DNA of 64,000 nucleotides from DMER01 sp003451645 (GCA_031976175.1 DALYLR010000001.1:165563-229562), one strand, 5' to 3'. Shown: positions 34,270 to 44,128, numbered from the stretch's first letter. The notes: generated by a model from the letters alone, not told the origin. A program made the numbers and translations.

Positions 34270-35756
34270 GGACGCTGGCCCCTTGCCTCTGCGCCGAGAC
34301 TCGGCCGGGCAGGCGGCGCCATACGGGACAGTTCGTCCAGAGTTACACTCGTGACCGCGCCGCTGCGCTCATCGCGCTGGCGAATTGTGCCATTGTTCTC
34401 AAGGAAGAGTGTCGCGTGCGCGGCCTGTTTAGGCCCTGGATCGCGGTGCGCGATGGATGACCGGAAGCCCGCTTGGCGCAGATGCTGTAGGGCCTGCATG
34501 CATTGCATGCTGTCGGCGTCAGGCCCAGCCACGACGATGACGTCCGGATGGCCGTGCGCGAGGCTGCCTTTGGCGAAGACGCTTGGATCGGCCGCCCGCA
34601 TGACACGCTCCGTGTGCAGAGCAAATCCAACCGCCGGGCTGGACACCCCGCCTCCAAGCTGAGACATCAGCGCGTCATAGCGGCCGCCGCCGGCCAGTTG
34701 TGCCGGTTGGCCATCCGCCTCTGCCGCCACCTCAAACACAAAGCCTGTGTAATACTCAATCGCGCGCAGGAAGCCCGGCTCGATTGTCATGGTGTCGAGG
34801 TCGAGCCCCGCAGCACCCATGACGTCAAAGCGGTGACGAAAATCGTGGAGAATATCCGCCGTCTCAAAGCCGATGGAAGCACCCGCCTGTGCAATCCGGC
34901 CGAGAGCTTCTTTTGCGGGCGCTTTGAGCGCCAACAAGGCGCTTATCTCCTCCCAGATCGCATCCGGGAGCGGCGGTATCGTCGCAGAAAGCTGTGCCGT
35001 CAGCCTCTCCACAATGGCCTCAAGCGGGCGGGCGCCCACGACCGAGATACCACTGATCTGCAAAAACCGGCTGATGAGGGCGGTTGCGCGCTCGGTCCCC
35101 AAATCCTTCAGAATGCGGATGAATTCCAGATCCGCGCGGGCACCGGCTTGCTGCTCGATCCCGCGCTCGGTGAGCGCATGGTTGCGCCACGCGGCAATCT
35201 GGCCCGATAACCAGTTCGCATCGCGCCTTGCGTGGCTGGGCAAGCCGATGCGGTCCATTAGGCGGCTGATCAGGCGCACATCGCCAAAGCGCACCCGTGC
35301 CGCTTTGATCCCCGATCCCTGCAGCATGCTGATCGCCATGGCGACAATTTCGGCCTCATTATAGGCCCTGGGGCCGGGCCCGAAGCACTCAGCGCCTGCT
35401 TGCAGGAATTGCTTAAAGCCGCCCGGCCCATCCACGTCGCGGCGGAAAACGGGACCTGAGTAGCCAATCCGCGCCGCGTCCTCGCCGCGCCAGCCGGTGC
35501 GCAGAAGCGCGCGGCTCACAGGAATCGTCATCTCCGGGCGCAAGCACAGATTTTGCCCCGCCTCGTCCTCGAACAAATACATCCGCTCACGGATGGCCTC
35601 GCCCGAGCGCTCGATAAAGGCGTCCGCAAAGTCAATGACGGGTGGTTCCAAGAGCGCATAGTCATAGTTGCGCAAGGTGCCGCGAACCGCGCGAAGCACG
35701 CGGTGCACGGCATCGATCAAGGGTTCGTTATAGTCCAGAAATCCGGATAAGCTCAT
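34266..35756 (-). CDS. hisZ: ATP phosphoribosyltransferase regulatory subunit HisZ
   Basis: 496 residues from ATG 35756. It resembles the catalytic core of class II HisRS (LCLRPEMTIPVSRALLR, YSGPVFRRD, EPGFLRAIEYYTGFVFEV, LAGGGRYDALMSQLGG) but serves as the allosteric partner of HisG rather than a synthetase. The C-terminal part, beyond the GxGxRYD box, is longer than in many HisZ proteins. The order hisS-hisZ-hisG, with 16 bases and a four-base overlap, makes a compact histidine-sensing operon. An undetected role in tRNA charging is unlikely because a full hisS is adjacent. Confidence 0.9.
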   Translation of the reverse strand: MSLSGFLDYNEPLIDAVHRVLRAVRGTLRNYDYALLEPPVIDFADAFIERSGEAIRERMYLFEDEAGQNLCLRPEMTIPVSRALLRTGWRGEDAARIGYSGPVFRRDVDGPGGFKQFLQAGAECFGPGPRAYNEAEIVAMAISMLQGSGIKAARVRFGDVRLISRLMDRIGLPSHARRDANWLSGQIAAWRNHALTERGIEQQAGARADLEFIRILKDLGTERATALISRFLQISGISVVGARPLEAIVERLTAQLSATIPPLPDAIWEEISALLALKAPAKEALGRIAQAGASIGFETADILHDFRHRFDVMGAAGLDLDTMTIEPGFLRAIEYYTGFVFEVAAEADGQPAQLAGGGRYDALMSQLGGGVSSPAVGFALHTERVMRAADPSVFAKGSLAHGHPDVIVVAGPDADSMQCMQALQHLRQAGFRSSIAHRDPGPKQAAHATLFLENNGTIRQRDERSGAVTSVTLDELSRMAPPARPSLGAEARGQRP

Positions 35757-35772
35757 CGTGCCCGACCTTGCC

Positions 35773-37254
35773 TCACGCACCCGTAGCGCCAAGCTTCGCT
35801 TTGATATTGTTCACCAGGTCGCTGCGGGTAATGGTCCATTGCTGGCCATCCTTGGCCTTGGCCCATTCCTCGCGAGAGGCGATGTCCGCCGAAAGTTTTG
35901 CTCCCAGGCGCAAATCCTTGATGGTCAGCTGACCGCTCGCGCGCTCATTGGAGCCCTCGATCACAATGAGGGGCGCGCCCCGGCGGTCAGCGTATTTCAT
36001 CTGCGCCTTCATGCCCGCTTCACCCAGATAAAGCTCGGCCCGCACCCCATGGCCGCGCAATTCGCTCACCATCGCCTGATAGCCCGGCAGCTGATCGCGG
36101 TCGAGAACCAGCACCACGACAGGTCCCTCACTCTGCGCTCCGCCCGCCAAGCCCTTCGCTTTGAGCGCGGCCGCAAGGCGCGAGACGCCAATCGAGACGC
36201 CAGTGGCCGGGACCTTCTTTCCTAGAAAGCGCTCAACCAGGTCGTCATAGCGCCCGCCGCCCCCGATTGAGCCGAAGCGCACCGCACGGCCATCCTCGTC
36301 CTTGATCTCAAAGGTCAGTTCCGCCTCAAAGACCGGTCCTGTGTAATAGGCAAGACCGCGGACCACCGACGGGTCGATCCGTACACGGTCGGCCTGATAG
36401 CGCGCAGCCGTCAGCAGATCGCGCATGGTGCTCAGTTCCGCGACGCCCTCTTGACCCTGGGCGCTGCCCTCGACCAGATGCGATAATTCGCTACACACAT
36501 CATTAGCCGTGCTGGTGCCCGCTTGCAGAAAGCTGACAATCCGGTCGATAGCCTGCGGCTCGAGGCCCGCACCCTTGGTAAAGTCCCCGGACTCATCCTT
36601 GCGGCCCTTGCCAAGCAGCATCCGCACGCCTTCAACGCCCAACCGGTCGAGCTTGTCCATGGCGCGCAGCACGGTCAGGCGCTGCATGTCGCCCTCGGCG
36701 CCGGGTGCAATGCCAGCGCATTCCAAAATGCCGTTAAGAACCTTTCTGTTGTTAATCTTGATCGCGTAGTCGCCGCGGTTGAGCCCCAAGGCTTCCAGCG
36801 CGTCGGCGACCAGCATGCAGAATTCGGTGTCTGCCGCCATATTTGCGCTGCCGACCGTGTCCGCATCAAACTGCACGAATTCGCGGAAGCGCCCAGGCCC
36901 TGGCTTCTCGTTACGGAAGACGCTGCCGGTCTGGAAGCGGCGGAACGGGAAGCTCAGGCGCTCATAATTCTCCGCGACATAGCGGGCCAATGGCGCGGTC
37001 AGATCATAGCGCAGGCACAGCCATTGCTCGTCGTCATCGCGGAACGAAAACACACCTTCATTGGGGCGGTCCTGATCGGGCAGGAACTTGCCCAGCGCAT
37101 CGGCGAACTCAATCGCTGGCGTGGTCAAGCGGTCAAAGCCATAGCGCGCATAAACCTCAGACAGGATCGTGATGATCCGGTTCTGCAGGTCGAGTCCAGG
37201 GCCATTGGCGTCTTCAAAGCCACGCGGAAGACGGGGTTTCAGTGGGGTGGTCAT
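35773..37254 (-). CDS. hisS: histidyl-tRNA synthetase
   Basis: 493 residues. Class II motifs are present: FADALGKFLPD, LCLRYDLTAPLARYVAEN (motif 2 region), RRFQTGSVFRNEKPGPGRFREF and, towards the C-terminal side, RIDPSVVRGLAYYTGPVFEAE and GSIGGGGRYDDLVERF. The anticodon-binding domain follows (VVVLVLDRDQLPGYQAMVSELR). It charges tRNA-His in the cytoplasm. It is first in the minus-strand hisS-hisZ-hisG run. Confidence 0.95.
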   Translation of the reverse strand: MTTPLKPRLPRGFEDANGPGLDLQNRIITILSEVYARYGFDRLTTPAIEFADALGKFLPDQDRPNEGVFSFRDDDEQWLCLRYDLTAPLARYVAENYERLSFPFRRFQTGSVFRNEKPGPGRFREFVQFDADTVGSANMAADTEFCMLVADALEALGLNRGDYAIKINNRKVLNGILECAGIAPGAEGDMQRLTVLRAMDKLDRLGVEGVRMLLGKGRKDESGDFTKGAGLEPQAIDRIVSFLQAGTSTANDVCSELSHLVEGSAQGQEGVAELSTMRDLLTAARYQADRVRIDPSVVRGLAYYTGPVFEAELTFEIKDEDGRAVRFGSIGGGGRYDDLVERFLGKKVPATGVSIGVSRLAAALKAKGLAGGAQSEGPVVVLVLDRDQLPGYQAMVSELRGHGVRAELYLGEAGMKAQMKYADRRGAPLIVIEGSNERASGQLTIKDLRLGAKLSADIASREEWAKAKDGQQWTITRSDLVNNIKAKLGATGA

Positions 37255-37385
37255 GCGCCTGTCCAGGTGGAGTGCCTCAGTTGCCGGGATGGCAGCATTG
37301 CACGTCCGTATGGTCAGGATATAACGGCCCGGTATCGTGGCGTCATCTGCGAAATGCTGTGACGCGTGGACAGCAAATGCGGAAA

Positions 37386-37420
37386 GACCCGGCCGAGCGT
37401 GTTAACGCTGCAGCCGGGCC
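37386..37420 (-). terminator. minus-strand hairpin terminator after the DUF4189 gene
   Basis: On the minus strand GGCCCGGC..AGCGT pairs with ACGCT..GCCGGGTC, followed by TCTTTCC. The T-run is weak. It lies 18 bases past the DUF4189 stop and ahead of the hisS promoter region, so it isolates the two minus-strand units. Confidence 0.5.
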
Positions 37421-37438
37421 TCCAATTCGTCTCAAGCC

Positions 37439-37819
37439 TTACTGGCAGTGCTTGTAGGCGATCTTGCAGCTGGAGGCTGGTGCGTTCTGCGCACAGAAGT
37501 CGAGTGCAAAGCCCATCGCCGTGCCCATGTCGCCCGCGGTGCCGGTGCCGTACCAGTAGCCGTTCCTGAAGCTATGGGCGAGCGCGTGGCAGCGCGCCTT
37601 GGTCACGTCAACGACGCGACAGCCTTGTGCGCCACAATAGCTCAGAGCGAAGTTGCGGGCGGTCGCGCGGTTTGGCGACTTGCCGTGGCCCACATTGCCT
37701 TTCATATCAACCGCAAAGGCCATGAAGGAGTTGGCCGCGGCTGGTGCACTCATCGCTGCGCCCAGGATCGAGGCAGTGGCGAGAGCGGAAACAAGAATGG
37801 TTTTCATGGATTTGGTCAT
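37439..37819 (-). CDS. secreted DUF4189-like protein
   Basis: 126 residues. A signal peptide (KTILVSALATASILGAAMSAPAAA, cut near residue 29) precedes a small domain with paired Cys (SYCGAQGCRVV, KARCHAL, DFCAQNAPASSCKIAYKHC) and the DUF4189-type stretch ATARNFALSYCG. Such proteins are exported and probably disulfide-bonded; no function is known. CAGGAGA lies ahead of the start. It is transcribed in the same direction as hisS but separated by a hairpin. Confidence 0.72.
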   Translation of the reverse strand: MTKSMKTILVSALATASILGAAMSAPAAANSFMAFAVDMKGNVGHGKSPNRATARNFALSYCGAQGCRVVDVTKARCHALAHSFRNGYWYGTGTAGDMGTAMGFALDFCAQNAPASSCKIAYKHCQ

Positions 37820-38013
37820 AGTGATGTCTCCTGTGTGAACAATGATTTTGATACTGCACTAAACTCTGACCGGCTTTGGCGCCTGCGACCGCCAAGACCC
37901 CGGCCTGCACTGGGTGAGAGCATCTCCCCAGGAACGCCGCGAACCTACATGGTTAATCCTGAACCAAAGCTGGTATGCGCGTTCATCGCCCGTTTAGCTG
38001 TAGCGGCGCGCAC

Positions 38014-39489
38014 TCAAGTGCCGCAAAAAGTCCTCGTCACGCGCTCATGGGCCATTGGTGGCATGGTCCAGGGGCTCAGGCGCGTATCGTCTGTGTACGG
38101 TGTTTCAAGCGCGCGCAACAAGTCTTCGAATGGCGCGAGGTCGCCTTCGGTGGCCGCTGCCAGCGCGTGTTCGACCTTATGGTTGCGCGGAATGATCGCG
38201 GGGTTGGCCGCGCGCATCGCAGCGGCAATATCGTCCTTGGAGCGGTTCTCCTGGTCCAGACGCGCGCGCCAGTCCGGCAACCACTGGCTGATCCCATAGG
38301 TGTTGGCAAACAGGCTCAAGAGGCCCGGCTCGCCGCCCTGTGTGAGCGCGCCCGCCAAGGCGCGGAACGTCAGCGTGAAGTCCGCTTGGCCTTCATGCAT
38401 CGCCTTCAAGAGGCGCTGAATAAGATCGATATCGCTGGGCCTATGCGTGGTGAGGCCGATCTTCGCTGCAAACAGGGCGCGGAAGTGTTCATTGAAGAGG
38501 GGGGCGAATTGCGCCAATGCAGCCTCAGCCTTGCCGATGGCGCGCGTTTCGTCTGCGTCCAACAGCGGCAACAGCGTTTCGGCGAGCCTTGTCAGGTTCC
38601 ACTGTGCAATATGCGGCTGGTTGGCAAAGGCGTACCGGCCATGCTGGTCGATGGAGGAAAACACGGCCGCCGGATCGTACGTGTCGAGGAACGCGCAGGG
38701 GCCGTAATCAATGGTCTCGCCCGCGACCGACATATTGTCCGTGTTCATCACACCATGCACAAAGCCGACGCTCATCCATTGTGCGATCAGTCTCGCTTGC
38801 GCCGCGATCACTGCTTCCAGAAACGCCACATAGGGTTCGGCCTCTTGCGCGAGATGCGGGTAGAGCCTGGCGATTGCGTAACCGGCAAGCAGGCGCAAGG
38901 CGTCTGTGTCCTGGCGGGCCGCGAAGTACTGAAAGGTTCCCACCCGGATGTGGCTCGTGGCGACGCGCGCCAGCACTGCACCCGGCAGGGCCGTCTCGCG
39001 GTAGACCGGTTCGCCCGTCGCTACGGCCGCGAGGCTCAACGTGGTTGGGATGCCAAAGGCCGACATCGCCTCGCTGATGATATATTCCCGCAAGACGGGC
39101 CCTAGCGCGGCCCTTCCGTCGCCCCTGCGCGAGAATGCTGTCGGGCCGGAGCCTTTGAGATGAAGGTCGAAGCGCCTGCCCTCAGGCGCCAGGATCTCGC
39201 CCACCAGCACCGCCCGCCCATCACCTAATTGGGGGACGAAGTGGCCGAATTGGTGACCCGCATAGGCCATGGCGATTGGGCTTGCCGCGTCGGGGAAGCG
39301 GTGGCCTGCCAGCATCGCGACGGCATCAGCGCTTTCCATCTGTGCCGGGTCAAGGCCCAGCACGCGGCAAAGCCGGTGGTTCAGCTTGATCAAACGCGGC
39401 GAGGCCACTGGCGCCACTTCATGGTGCGCGAAAAACCGCTCCGGCAGGCGCGCATAAGAGTTGTCAAACGGCATTGTCAGCGCGGTCAT
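38014..39489 (-). CDS. selO: protein adenylyltransferase SelO (YdiU/UPF0061)
   Basis: 491 residues from ATG 39489. The pseudokinase-like family is clear from MAYAGHQFGHFVPQLGDGRA, DLHLKGSGPTAFSRRGDGRA, LREYIISEAMSAFGIPTT, VGFVHGVMNTDNMSVAGETIDYGP and the end TRTFCGT. SelO transfers AMP from ATP to Ser/Thr/Tyr of proteins in redox homeostasis. The C-terminal Cys, selenocysteine in some relatives, is an ordinary Cys here. Divergent from the thioredoxin-fold protein gene. Confidence 0.93.
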   Translation of the reverse strand: MTALTMPFDNSYARLPERFFAHHEVAPVASPRLIKLNHRLCRVLGLDPAQMESADAVAMLAGHRFPDAASPIAMAYAGHQFGHFVPQLGDGRAVLVGEILAPEGRRFDLHLKGSGPTAFSRRGDGRAALGPVLREYIISEAMSAFGIPTTLSLAAVATGEPVYRETALPGAVLARVATSHIRVGTFQYFAARQDTDALRLLAGYAIARLYPHLAQEAEPYVAFLEAVIAAQARLIAQWMSVGFVHGVMNTDNMSVAGETIDYGPCAFLDTYDPAAVFSSIDQHGRYAFANQPHIAQWNLTRLAETLLPLLDADETRAIGKAEAALAQFAPLFNEHFRALFAAKIGLTTHRPSDIDLIQRLLKAMHEGQADFTLTFRALAGALTQGGEPGLLSLFANTYGISQWLPDWRARLDQENRSKDDIAAAMRAANPAIIPRNHKVEHALAAATEGDLAPFEDLLRALETPYTDDTRLSPWTMPPMAHERVTRTFCGT

Positions 39490-39599
39490 GAGGGCCTCCC
39501 ATCGGCATGGCGGCACGCCAGAGCAGCCCCCAAGACATCGGCGCCCTGCGTCGTGAAAGCAAGGGTGGACTCACCCATTGACAGGGGCGGCCTCGTGCC

Positions 39600-39613
39600 A
39601 TCATTTTAATGAT
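39600..39613. promoter_or_regulatory. palindrome between selO and the thioredoxin-fold protein gene
   Basis: ATCATT and AATGAT (6-bp arms) flank a TT centre, followed at once by TTGACAT, a -35-like hexamer (39614). It lies in the divergent promoter region and looks like an operator site. It shares the TCA..TGA form with dyads at 5999-6015 and 47417-47431. Confidence 0.4.
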
Positions 39614-39658
39614 TGACATTATTCGTGCCTCGCGCCGATTTGCCCCAGGAGCTTTGCG

Positions 39659-40822
39659 ATGCGTGCGGCCGTTAGCCGGGTCGTTTCTCAGATCGTTACG
39701 AGCCCCACGCTGCGCGGGTGGTCGCGCGGACGTCATGCGCTGTGGCGCGTGCTGACAGGCGGGCGGCCAACCGTGCATTACTTTCACCAGCCCGATGATC
39801 CTTATAGTCATTTGGCAGTGCAGGCCTTGCCTGCGCTCAAGGCGCGCTACCGCATCGCGCTGGAGGTTCATGTGGTGAGCGCGCCCGATCAGGCCGCGGC
39901 GCCTGAGGCTGCGATGCTGCGCGCCTTTGCAGAGCGCGACGCACAGGTTCTGGCGAAGGGCCTGCAGTGGCCACCCAAGGGCCTCGGGGATCCAGTTGCT
40001 CTGCCATCCGCCTCGCAGGAGGCCTTGGCGCAAGGTGACGCCCTGCGGCGCCGCTTGGGGCATTATCTGGGTGCCATGTTCTATTTCGAAGGTGAGTGGT
40101 ATTGGGGTCTCGACCGGCTCGCCTTTCTGGAAGAGCGCTTAGCGCCCTTCAGGGTCAAGGGGGCGCCGTCCGCGCCCATCGCCCCGCGTCTGGAGGTTCG
40201 GCTCGGGGCCGTTGCCGCCTCCTCCCGCAAACCTGTCCTCCATGCGTTTATCTCCTTCCGCAGCCCCTATACCTATCTTTCGATCCCCCGGCTGCGGGCA
40301 TTGGCGGATCATTATGGCGCGGAGCTGCGCCTGCGTTTCGTGCTGCCCATGGTCATGCGCGGCCTGCCCGTGCCGCGTGCCAAGCAGCTCTATATCCTGA
40401 CCGACTGCAAGAGGGAGGCCGAGCGGCTGGGGCTTCCTTTTGGCAAGGTGGCCGATCCGGTTGGTGCCGGCGCCGAGCGCGGTCTTGCGGTGCTGCATCA
40501 TGCAATCCCCGCAGGGCAAGGGCCCGCCTTCGCGCAGTCTTTTCTGTCAGGGGTCTTTGCCGAGGGGATTGATGCGGCGTCAGATGCAGGGCTCGCCAGT
40601 CTTGCCACCCGGGCCGGGGTGTCTGCCAGCATCGTGAAGGCTGCGCTCGCCGACCCCTCTTGGCGCGATGTCGTCGAGGCCAACCGGCGGGAGATGTTTG
40701 GCGGTGGCGCTTGGGGTGTGCCGTCCTTCCGGGTAAATGAGGGCGCGACCCATTGGGGCCAGGACCGTCTTTGGGCGGTCGAGCAAGACTTACAACGCGC
40801 ATTGGCTGGAGGATTGTCATGA
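39659..40822 (+). CDS. tandem thioredoxin-fold protein (DsbA / HCCA isomerase-like)
   Basis: 387 residues with two related halves. TVHYFHQPDDPYSHLAVQALPAL (half one, residues ~38-60; quoted in part) and LHAFISFRSPYTYLSIPRLRALA (half two, residues ~194-216) align as starts of DsbA-like thioredoxin folds. Each carries Ser-Pro-Tyr or Asp-Pro-Tyr in place of the CxxC redox motif, so it is not a disulfide oxidase. The second half has GVPSFRVNEG and resembles 2-hydroxychromene-2-carboxylate isomerase / GST-kappa proteins that bind glutathione. Its stop overlaps the sulfatase start by four bases, so the two are co-translated. Confidence 0.75.
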   Translation: MRAAVSRVVSQIVTSPTLRGWSRGRHALWRVLTGGRPTVHYFHQPDDPYSHLAVQALPALKARYRIALEVHVVSAPDQAAAPEAAMLRAFAERDAQVLAKGLQWPPKGLGDPVALPSASQEALAQGDALRRRLGHYLGAMFYFEGEWYWGLDRLAFLEERLAPFRVKGAPSAPIAPRLEVRLGAVAASSRKPVLHAFISFRSPYTYLSIPRLRALADHYGAELRLRFVLPMVMRGLPVPRAKQLYILTDCKREAERLGLPFGKVADPVGAGAERGLAVLHHAIPAGQGPAFAQSFLSGVFAEGIDAASDAGLASLATRAGVSASIVKAALADPSWRDVVEANRREMFGGGAWGVPSFRVNEGATHWGQDRLWAVEQDLQRALAGGLS

Positions 40823-43212
40823 GTGATCAAGACGGCAAAAAAGGTCTCGACCGGCGGTCGCTGCTCATTGGTGCTGCGGGCGGGGCGGGTGTCGTGGGCG
40901 CAGGCGCCGCGGGCCTGTCCTATCTGAACAGCCAGCGCCGCAAACTCGTTACCCCTGAGGCCGTGGCCGAAGGCGCGCCGCCAGAAATCGCCGAAACGCT
41001 TTCCGATTCCAGGCCCTCTTATGCGGTGGAGGGCAAGGCACCCGAAGGCGCGCCCAATATCATTGTCATTGTCCTAGATGATGTAGGCTTTTCCGATCTG
41101 GGCTGCTATGGCAGCGAGATCAAGACACCCCATTTCGACGCGCTGGCGCAGGCGGGCTTGCGCTATACCAATTTCCGCACCACAGCAATGTGTTCGCCGA
41201 CGCGCGCTGCCCTCATGACCGGGCTCAACCATCACTCCGCCGGTGTGGGCTGGATCGCCGAAATGGATAGCGGCTTTCCCGGCTATCGCGGCGACATGAC
41301 CTTTGAGGCCGCAACCACTGCCGAGGTGTTGGTCGAGAAGGGCTGGTCGACCTTTCATGTCGGCAAATGGCACGTCAATATTGCCCATGCCAATGGCGCC
41401 AATGGACCCTATCACAATTGGCCAACCTCGCGCGGGTTTGAGCGCGCCTATTGGTTCCAAGGCCATTCGACCGATTACTTCAAGCCTTCCGAGCTGATTG
41501 ACGGCGTGGCACCCATTGATCCTCCGGCGACGGAGGATTACTTCGTCTGTGATGATCTGACGGACCGGGCGATCGCCTATGTCAACACCCAGCGTGCGCT
41601 GAACCCTGAGCGCCCCTTCTACCTTCAGATCGGGTATCCAGCCGCGCATTCGCCCCTGCAGGCCCGCGCGCGCGACCGCGACAAGTACAAGGGTCAGTAT
41701 GACACCGGCTGGGACGTCATCCGCGCTCAACGTCTGGAGCGGCAAAAGCAAATGGGCCTGGTGCCCGCGAGCACGTCCTTGCCGCCCTTGGCGCCCGGTA
41801 TCTCGGCCTGGGACACGCTGAGCGCCGAGGAGCGCCGCATCTTTGCCCGCTATATGGAGGTTTATGCGGGCCTCATCAGCAATCTCGACAGCAATATTGG
41901 GCGGCTCGTGGCGGCGCTGGAGACCCAAGGCATTCGCGACAACACCTTGATTGTCGTGATCTCCGACAATGGCGGCTCGGCGGAAGGCACGCCGACCGGC
42001 ACGCCCAATGTGCTGGCGTCCGCTCTGGGGCGGCCTGTGCCTGTCGCGGAGGCCACCAAGCTCTATGACGTGATGGGTGAGGACGCAACTTTTCCGCACT
42101 ATCCGATTGGCTGGGCGTGCGCGTCCAACACACCGTTCCGGCTCTATAAGCAGTACGCGCATTTGGGCGGTGTTGCCGACCCGCTTATCGTCTCCTGGCC
42201 CGCGCGCATCAGCGACAAGGGCGCCATCCGCGACAGATTCGTGCATGTCATCGATCTCTACCCGACCTTGCTGGAGGCGGCCGGTGTCGAACGGCCGTCC
42301 GTCTATCATGGGCGCAAGCTCAAGCCCCTGGAAGGGGCGAGCATCCTCAAAACCTTCGCGGACAAGGCGGCACCAACGCGCAATGAGCAATATTTCGAGC
42401 TTGGCGGGCAGCGCGCCTATATGGAGGGCTCCTGGCGGGCGGTTGTCGCGCATAAGCGTGGCAGCGATTATGCGGACGATGTCTGGGAGCTCTATGATAC
42501 GAGCACTGACTTCAACGAGCTGAACGACCTTGCCGCCAAGAACCCCGATAAGCTCAAAGAGCTGATCGCCAAGTGGGATGTGGCGGCAAAGCGCTATAAC
42601 GTCTTCCCGCTCGATGACCGCAATCTAATCATCAAAATGAGCCAGGACCGGCAGCGCCGTGGCATCCGTCCGGCCTATGACATCCGGCCGCCGCTTGAGC
42701 GTTTGCACAGCCAGGTGGCGCCGCTGGTGTCCGGCTTTTCGCACGAGATCATTGTCGAACTAACGCGGCCCGCGGGCCAAGGCAATGGCGTCTTGGTCGC
42801 TCATGGGTCGCGCCATGCCGGCTATGTGTTGCACATCAAGGAGGGCCGGCTCATCTATGAGCAGTCCCTGGCTCCGTATGTCGACCGCATCGAAGCCTCG
42901 GCTGCATTGCCCGAAGGGCCGCTCACGGTGCGCTATGTGCAAACGATGACGCAGCGGCCGTTCAAAGGGTCCGGCGCGATCTATCTGGGCGACCGCAAAT
43001 TGGCCGAGCGCACCTTTGTCCATTGCGTTGCAGCGACGTCCTATGACGGTTTCTCCGTCGGCCGGGACAGCGGCAACCGTGTCTCGACCCTCTATGAGGG
43101 AAACAATCCCTTCCAAGGGGCAATCGCGCGCATCCGGATCAATGTCGATAATCGTCCGTTCACGGCCTATGAGTCCTTGCAGTTCATCAACAGCATCGGG
43201 ATCCGGATTTGA
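40819..43212 (+). CDS. Tat-exported type I sulfatase (arylsulfatase)
   Basis: 797 residues from ATG 40819. DRRSLLIGAAGGAG (residues 11-24) is a twin-arginine signal followed by a hydrophobic stretch. The catalytic core has NIIVIVLDDVGFSDLG (metal-binding Asp pair) and Cys125 in CSPTRAALMTG, the CxPxR motif whose Cys becomes formylglycine; VISDNGGSAEGT supplies further metal ligands. Residues after about 600 form an extra C-terminal domain with beta-rich sequence. It hydrolyses sulfate esters outside the cytoplasm; the substrate is unknown. The next gene, overlapping, encodes its activating enzyme. Confidence 0.9.
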   Translation: MSDQDGKKGLDRRSLLIGAAGGAGVVGAGAAGLSYLNSQRRKLVTPEAVAEGAPPEIAETLSDSRPSYAVEGKAPEGAPNIIVIVLDDVGFSDLGCYGSEIKTPHFDALAQAGLRYTNFRTTAMCSPTRAALMTGLNHHSAGVGWIAEMDSGFPGYRGDMTFEAATTAEVLVEKGWSTFHVGKWHVNIAHANGANGPYHNWPTSRGFERAYWFQGHSTDYFKPSELIDGVAPIDPPATEDYFVCDDLTDRAIAYVNTQRALNPERPFYLQIGYPAAHSPLQARARDRDKYKGQYDTGWDVIRAQRLERQKQMGLVPASTSLPPLAPGISAWDTLSAEERRIFARYMEVYAGLISNLDSNIGRLVAALETQGIRDNTLIVVISDNGGSAEGTPTGTPNVLASALGRPVPVAEATKLYDVMGEDATFPHYPIGWACASNTPFRLYKQYAHLGGVADPLIVSWPARISDKGAIRDRFVHVIDLYPTLLEAAGVERPSVYHGRKLKPLEGASILKTFADKAAPTRNEQYFELGGQRAYMEGSWRAVVAHKRGSDYADDVWELYDTSTDFNELNDLAAKNPDKLKELIAKWDVAAKRYNVFPLDDRNLIIKMSQDRQRRGIRPAYDIRPPLERLHSQVAPLVSGFSHEIIVELTRPAGQGNGVLVAHGSRHAGYVLHIKEGRLIYEQSLAPYVDRIEASAALPEGPLTVRYVQTMTQRPFKGSGAIYLGDRKLAERTFVHCVAATSYDGFSVGRDSGNRVSTLYEGNNPFQGAIARIRINVDNRPFTAYESLQFINSIGIRI

Positions 43213-44021
43213 GCGCGCGAGGGTCTGTGGTCCTCATCCCCGGCGGCACTGTCCGTCTCGGGTCTGAGGATCACTACCTTGAGGAGCGCCCAGTGCGGCT
43301 TGCCACCGTGGCGCCGTTCTATCTTGGCACAGCTCCCGTCACGGTCGCTGAGTTCGCACGCTTTGTCACAGAAACGGGCACCGTCACCACCGCGGAGCGC
43401 GCCTCGCCGCCGGGCTCTGCCCAGTTCCAGATGAGCGCTGGGCCGGTCAATCTGCACGATCCCTCGCAATGGTGGCGGTTCGAGGCTGGCCTCTCCTGGC
43501 GCGCGGGGCTTGATGCTGGCGCCACCGAATTGCCAGTTGTGCATGTGTCGCTCAGTGACGCCTTGGCCTATGCGCAATGGGCGGGGGGCCGTCTGCCTAC
43601 GGAGGATGAGTGGGAGTTTGCGGCGCGCGGCGGGCTTGACGGCGCGCCCTATGCCTGGGGCCAGGACTTCATGCCCGCGGGGCGGCTCATGGCCAATATC
43701 TGGACCGGGGCGTTTCCCTGGTATAGCGCTAAGGGTGTGCCCGGCCCCTCCCGCGCCGGACAGTTCCCCCCCAACCCGTTAGGCCTATTCGACATGACCG
43801 GCAATGTTTGGGAGTGGACGCAAAGCCCTTTCGACCGGGCGGCGCCGTCATGCTGCGGGCCTGACGCGCCACCGGGAAAACTCTACGCGCTCAAGGGCGG
43901 ATCTTATTTGTGTGCGCCTGAGTATTGCCAGCGCTACCGCCCCGCCGCCCGCATTGGCCTCACCGCCGACAGCACTACGGCGCATGTGGGTTTCCGCTGC
44001 GCGTGGGACCTGGCGGAATAG
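43209..44021 (+). CDS. formylglycine-generating enzyme (SUMF1 family)
   Basis: About 270 residues. A TTG start at 43209 overlaps the sulfatase stop (TTGA); GTG at 43227 behind GAGGG is an alternative. [31 protein letters not shown] and [11 protein letters not shown] are the FGE-sulfatase signatures. [19 protein letters not shown] contains the copper/substrate Cys pair (Cys235, Cys240). It converts the sulfatase active-site Cys to formylglycine in the cytoplasm, before Tat export of the folded enzyme. No signal peptide. Immediate neighbour and overlap strongly suggest it modifies this sulfatase. Confidence 0.88.
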
Positions 44022-44072
44022 TCAAGCACAATGTACTCGGGCGCCGCCGTTTGGACGCCGCCCGAAAAGTAA

Positions 44073-44085
44073 AATTGATTCAATT
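44073..44085. promoter_or_regulatory. AT-rich palindrome upstream of the small HhH protein gene
   Basis: AATTGA and TCAATT flank a single T. It lies in an AT-rich stretch (44065-44120) ahead of the small gene that starts between 44129 and 44195. It could be an operator or part of a promoter; no clear -35/-10 pair is seen. Confidence 0.35.
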
Positions 44086-44128
44086 AGTTAGTTGTGAACT
44101 TAGCGCAAATTGATCTAAGACTCCCGGT

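Noticed and set aside
44038..44064. GC-rich hairpin (TCGGGCG / CGCCCGA) after the formylglycine-generating-enzyme gene, considered as a terminator.
   Set aside because: No T-run follows on the plus strand (AAAAGTAAAA instead), so a rho-independent terminator cannot be claimed.
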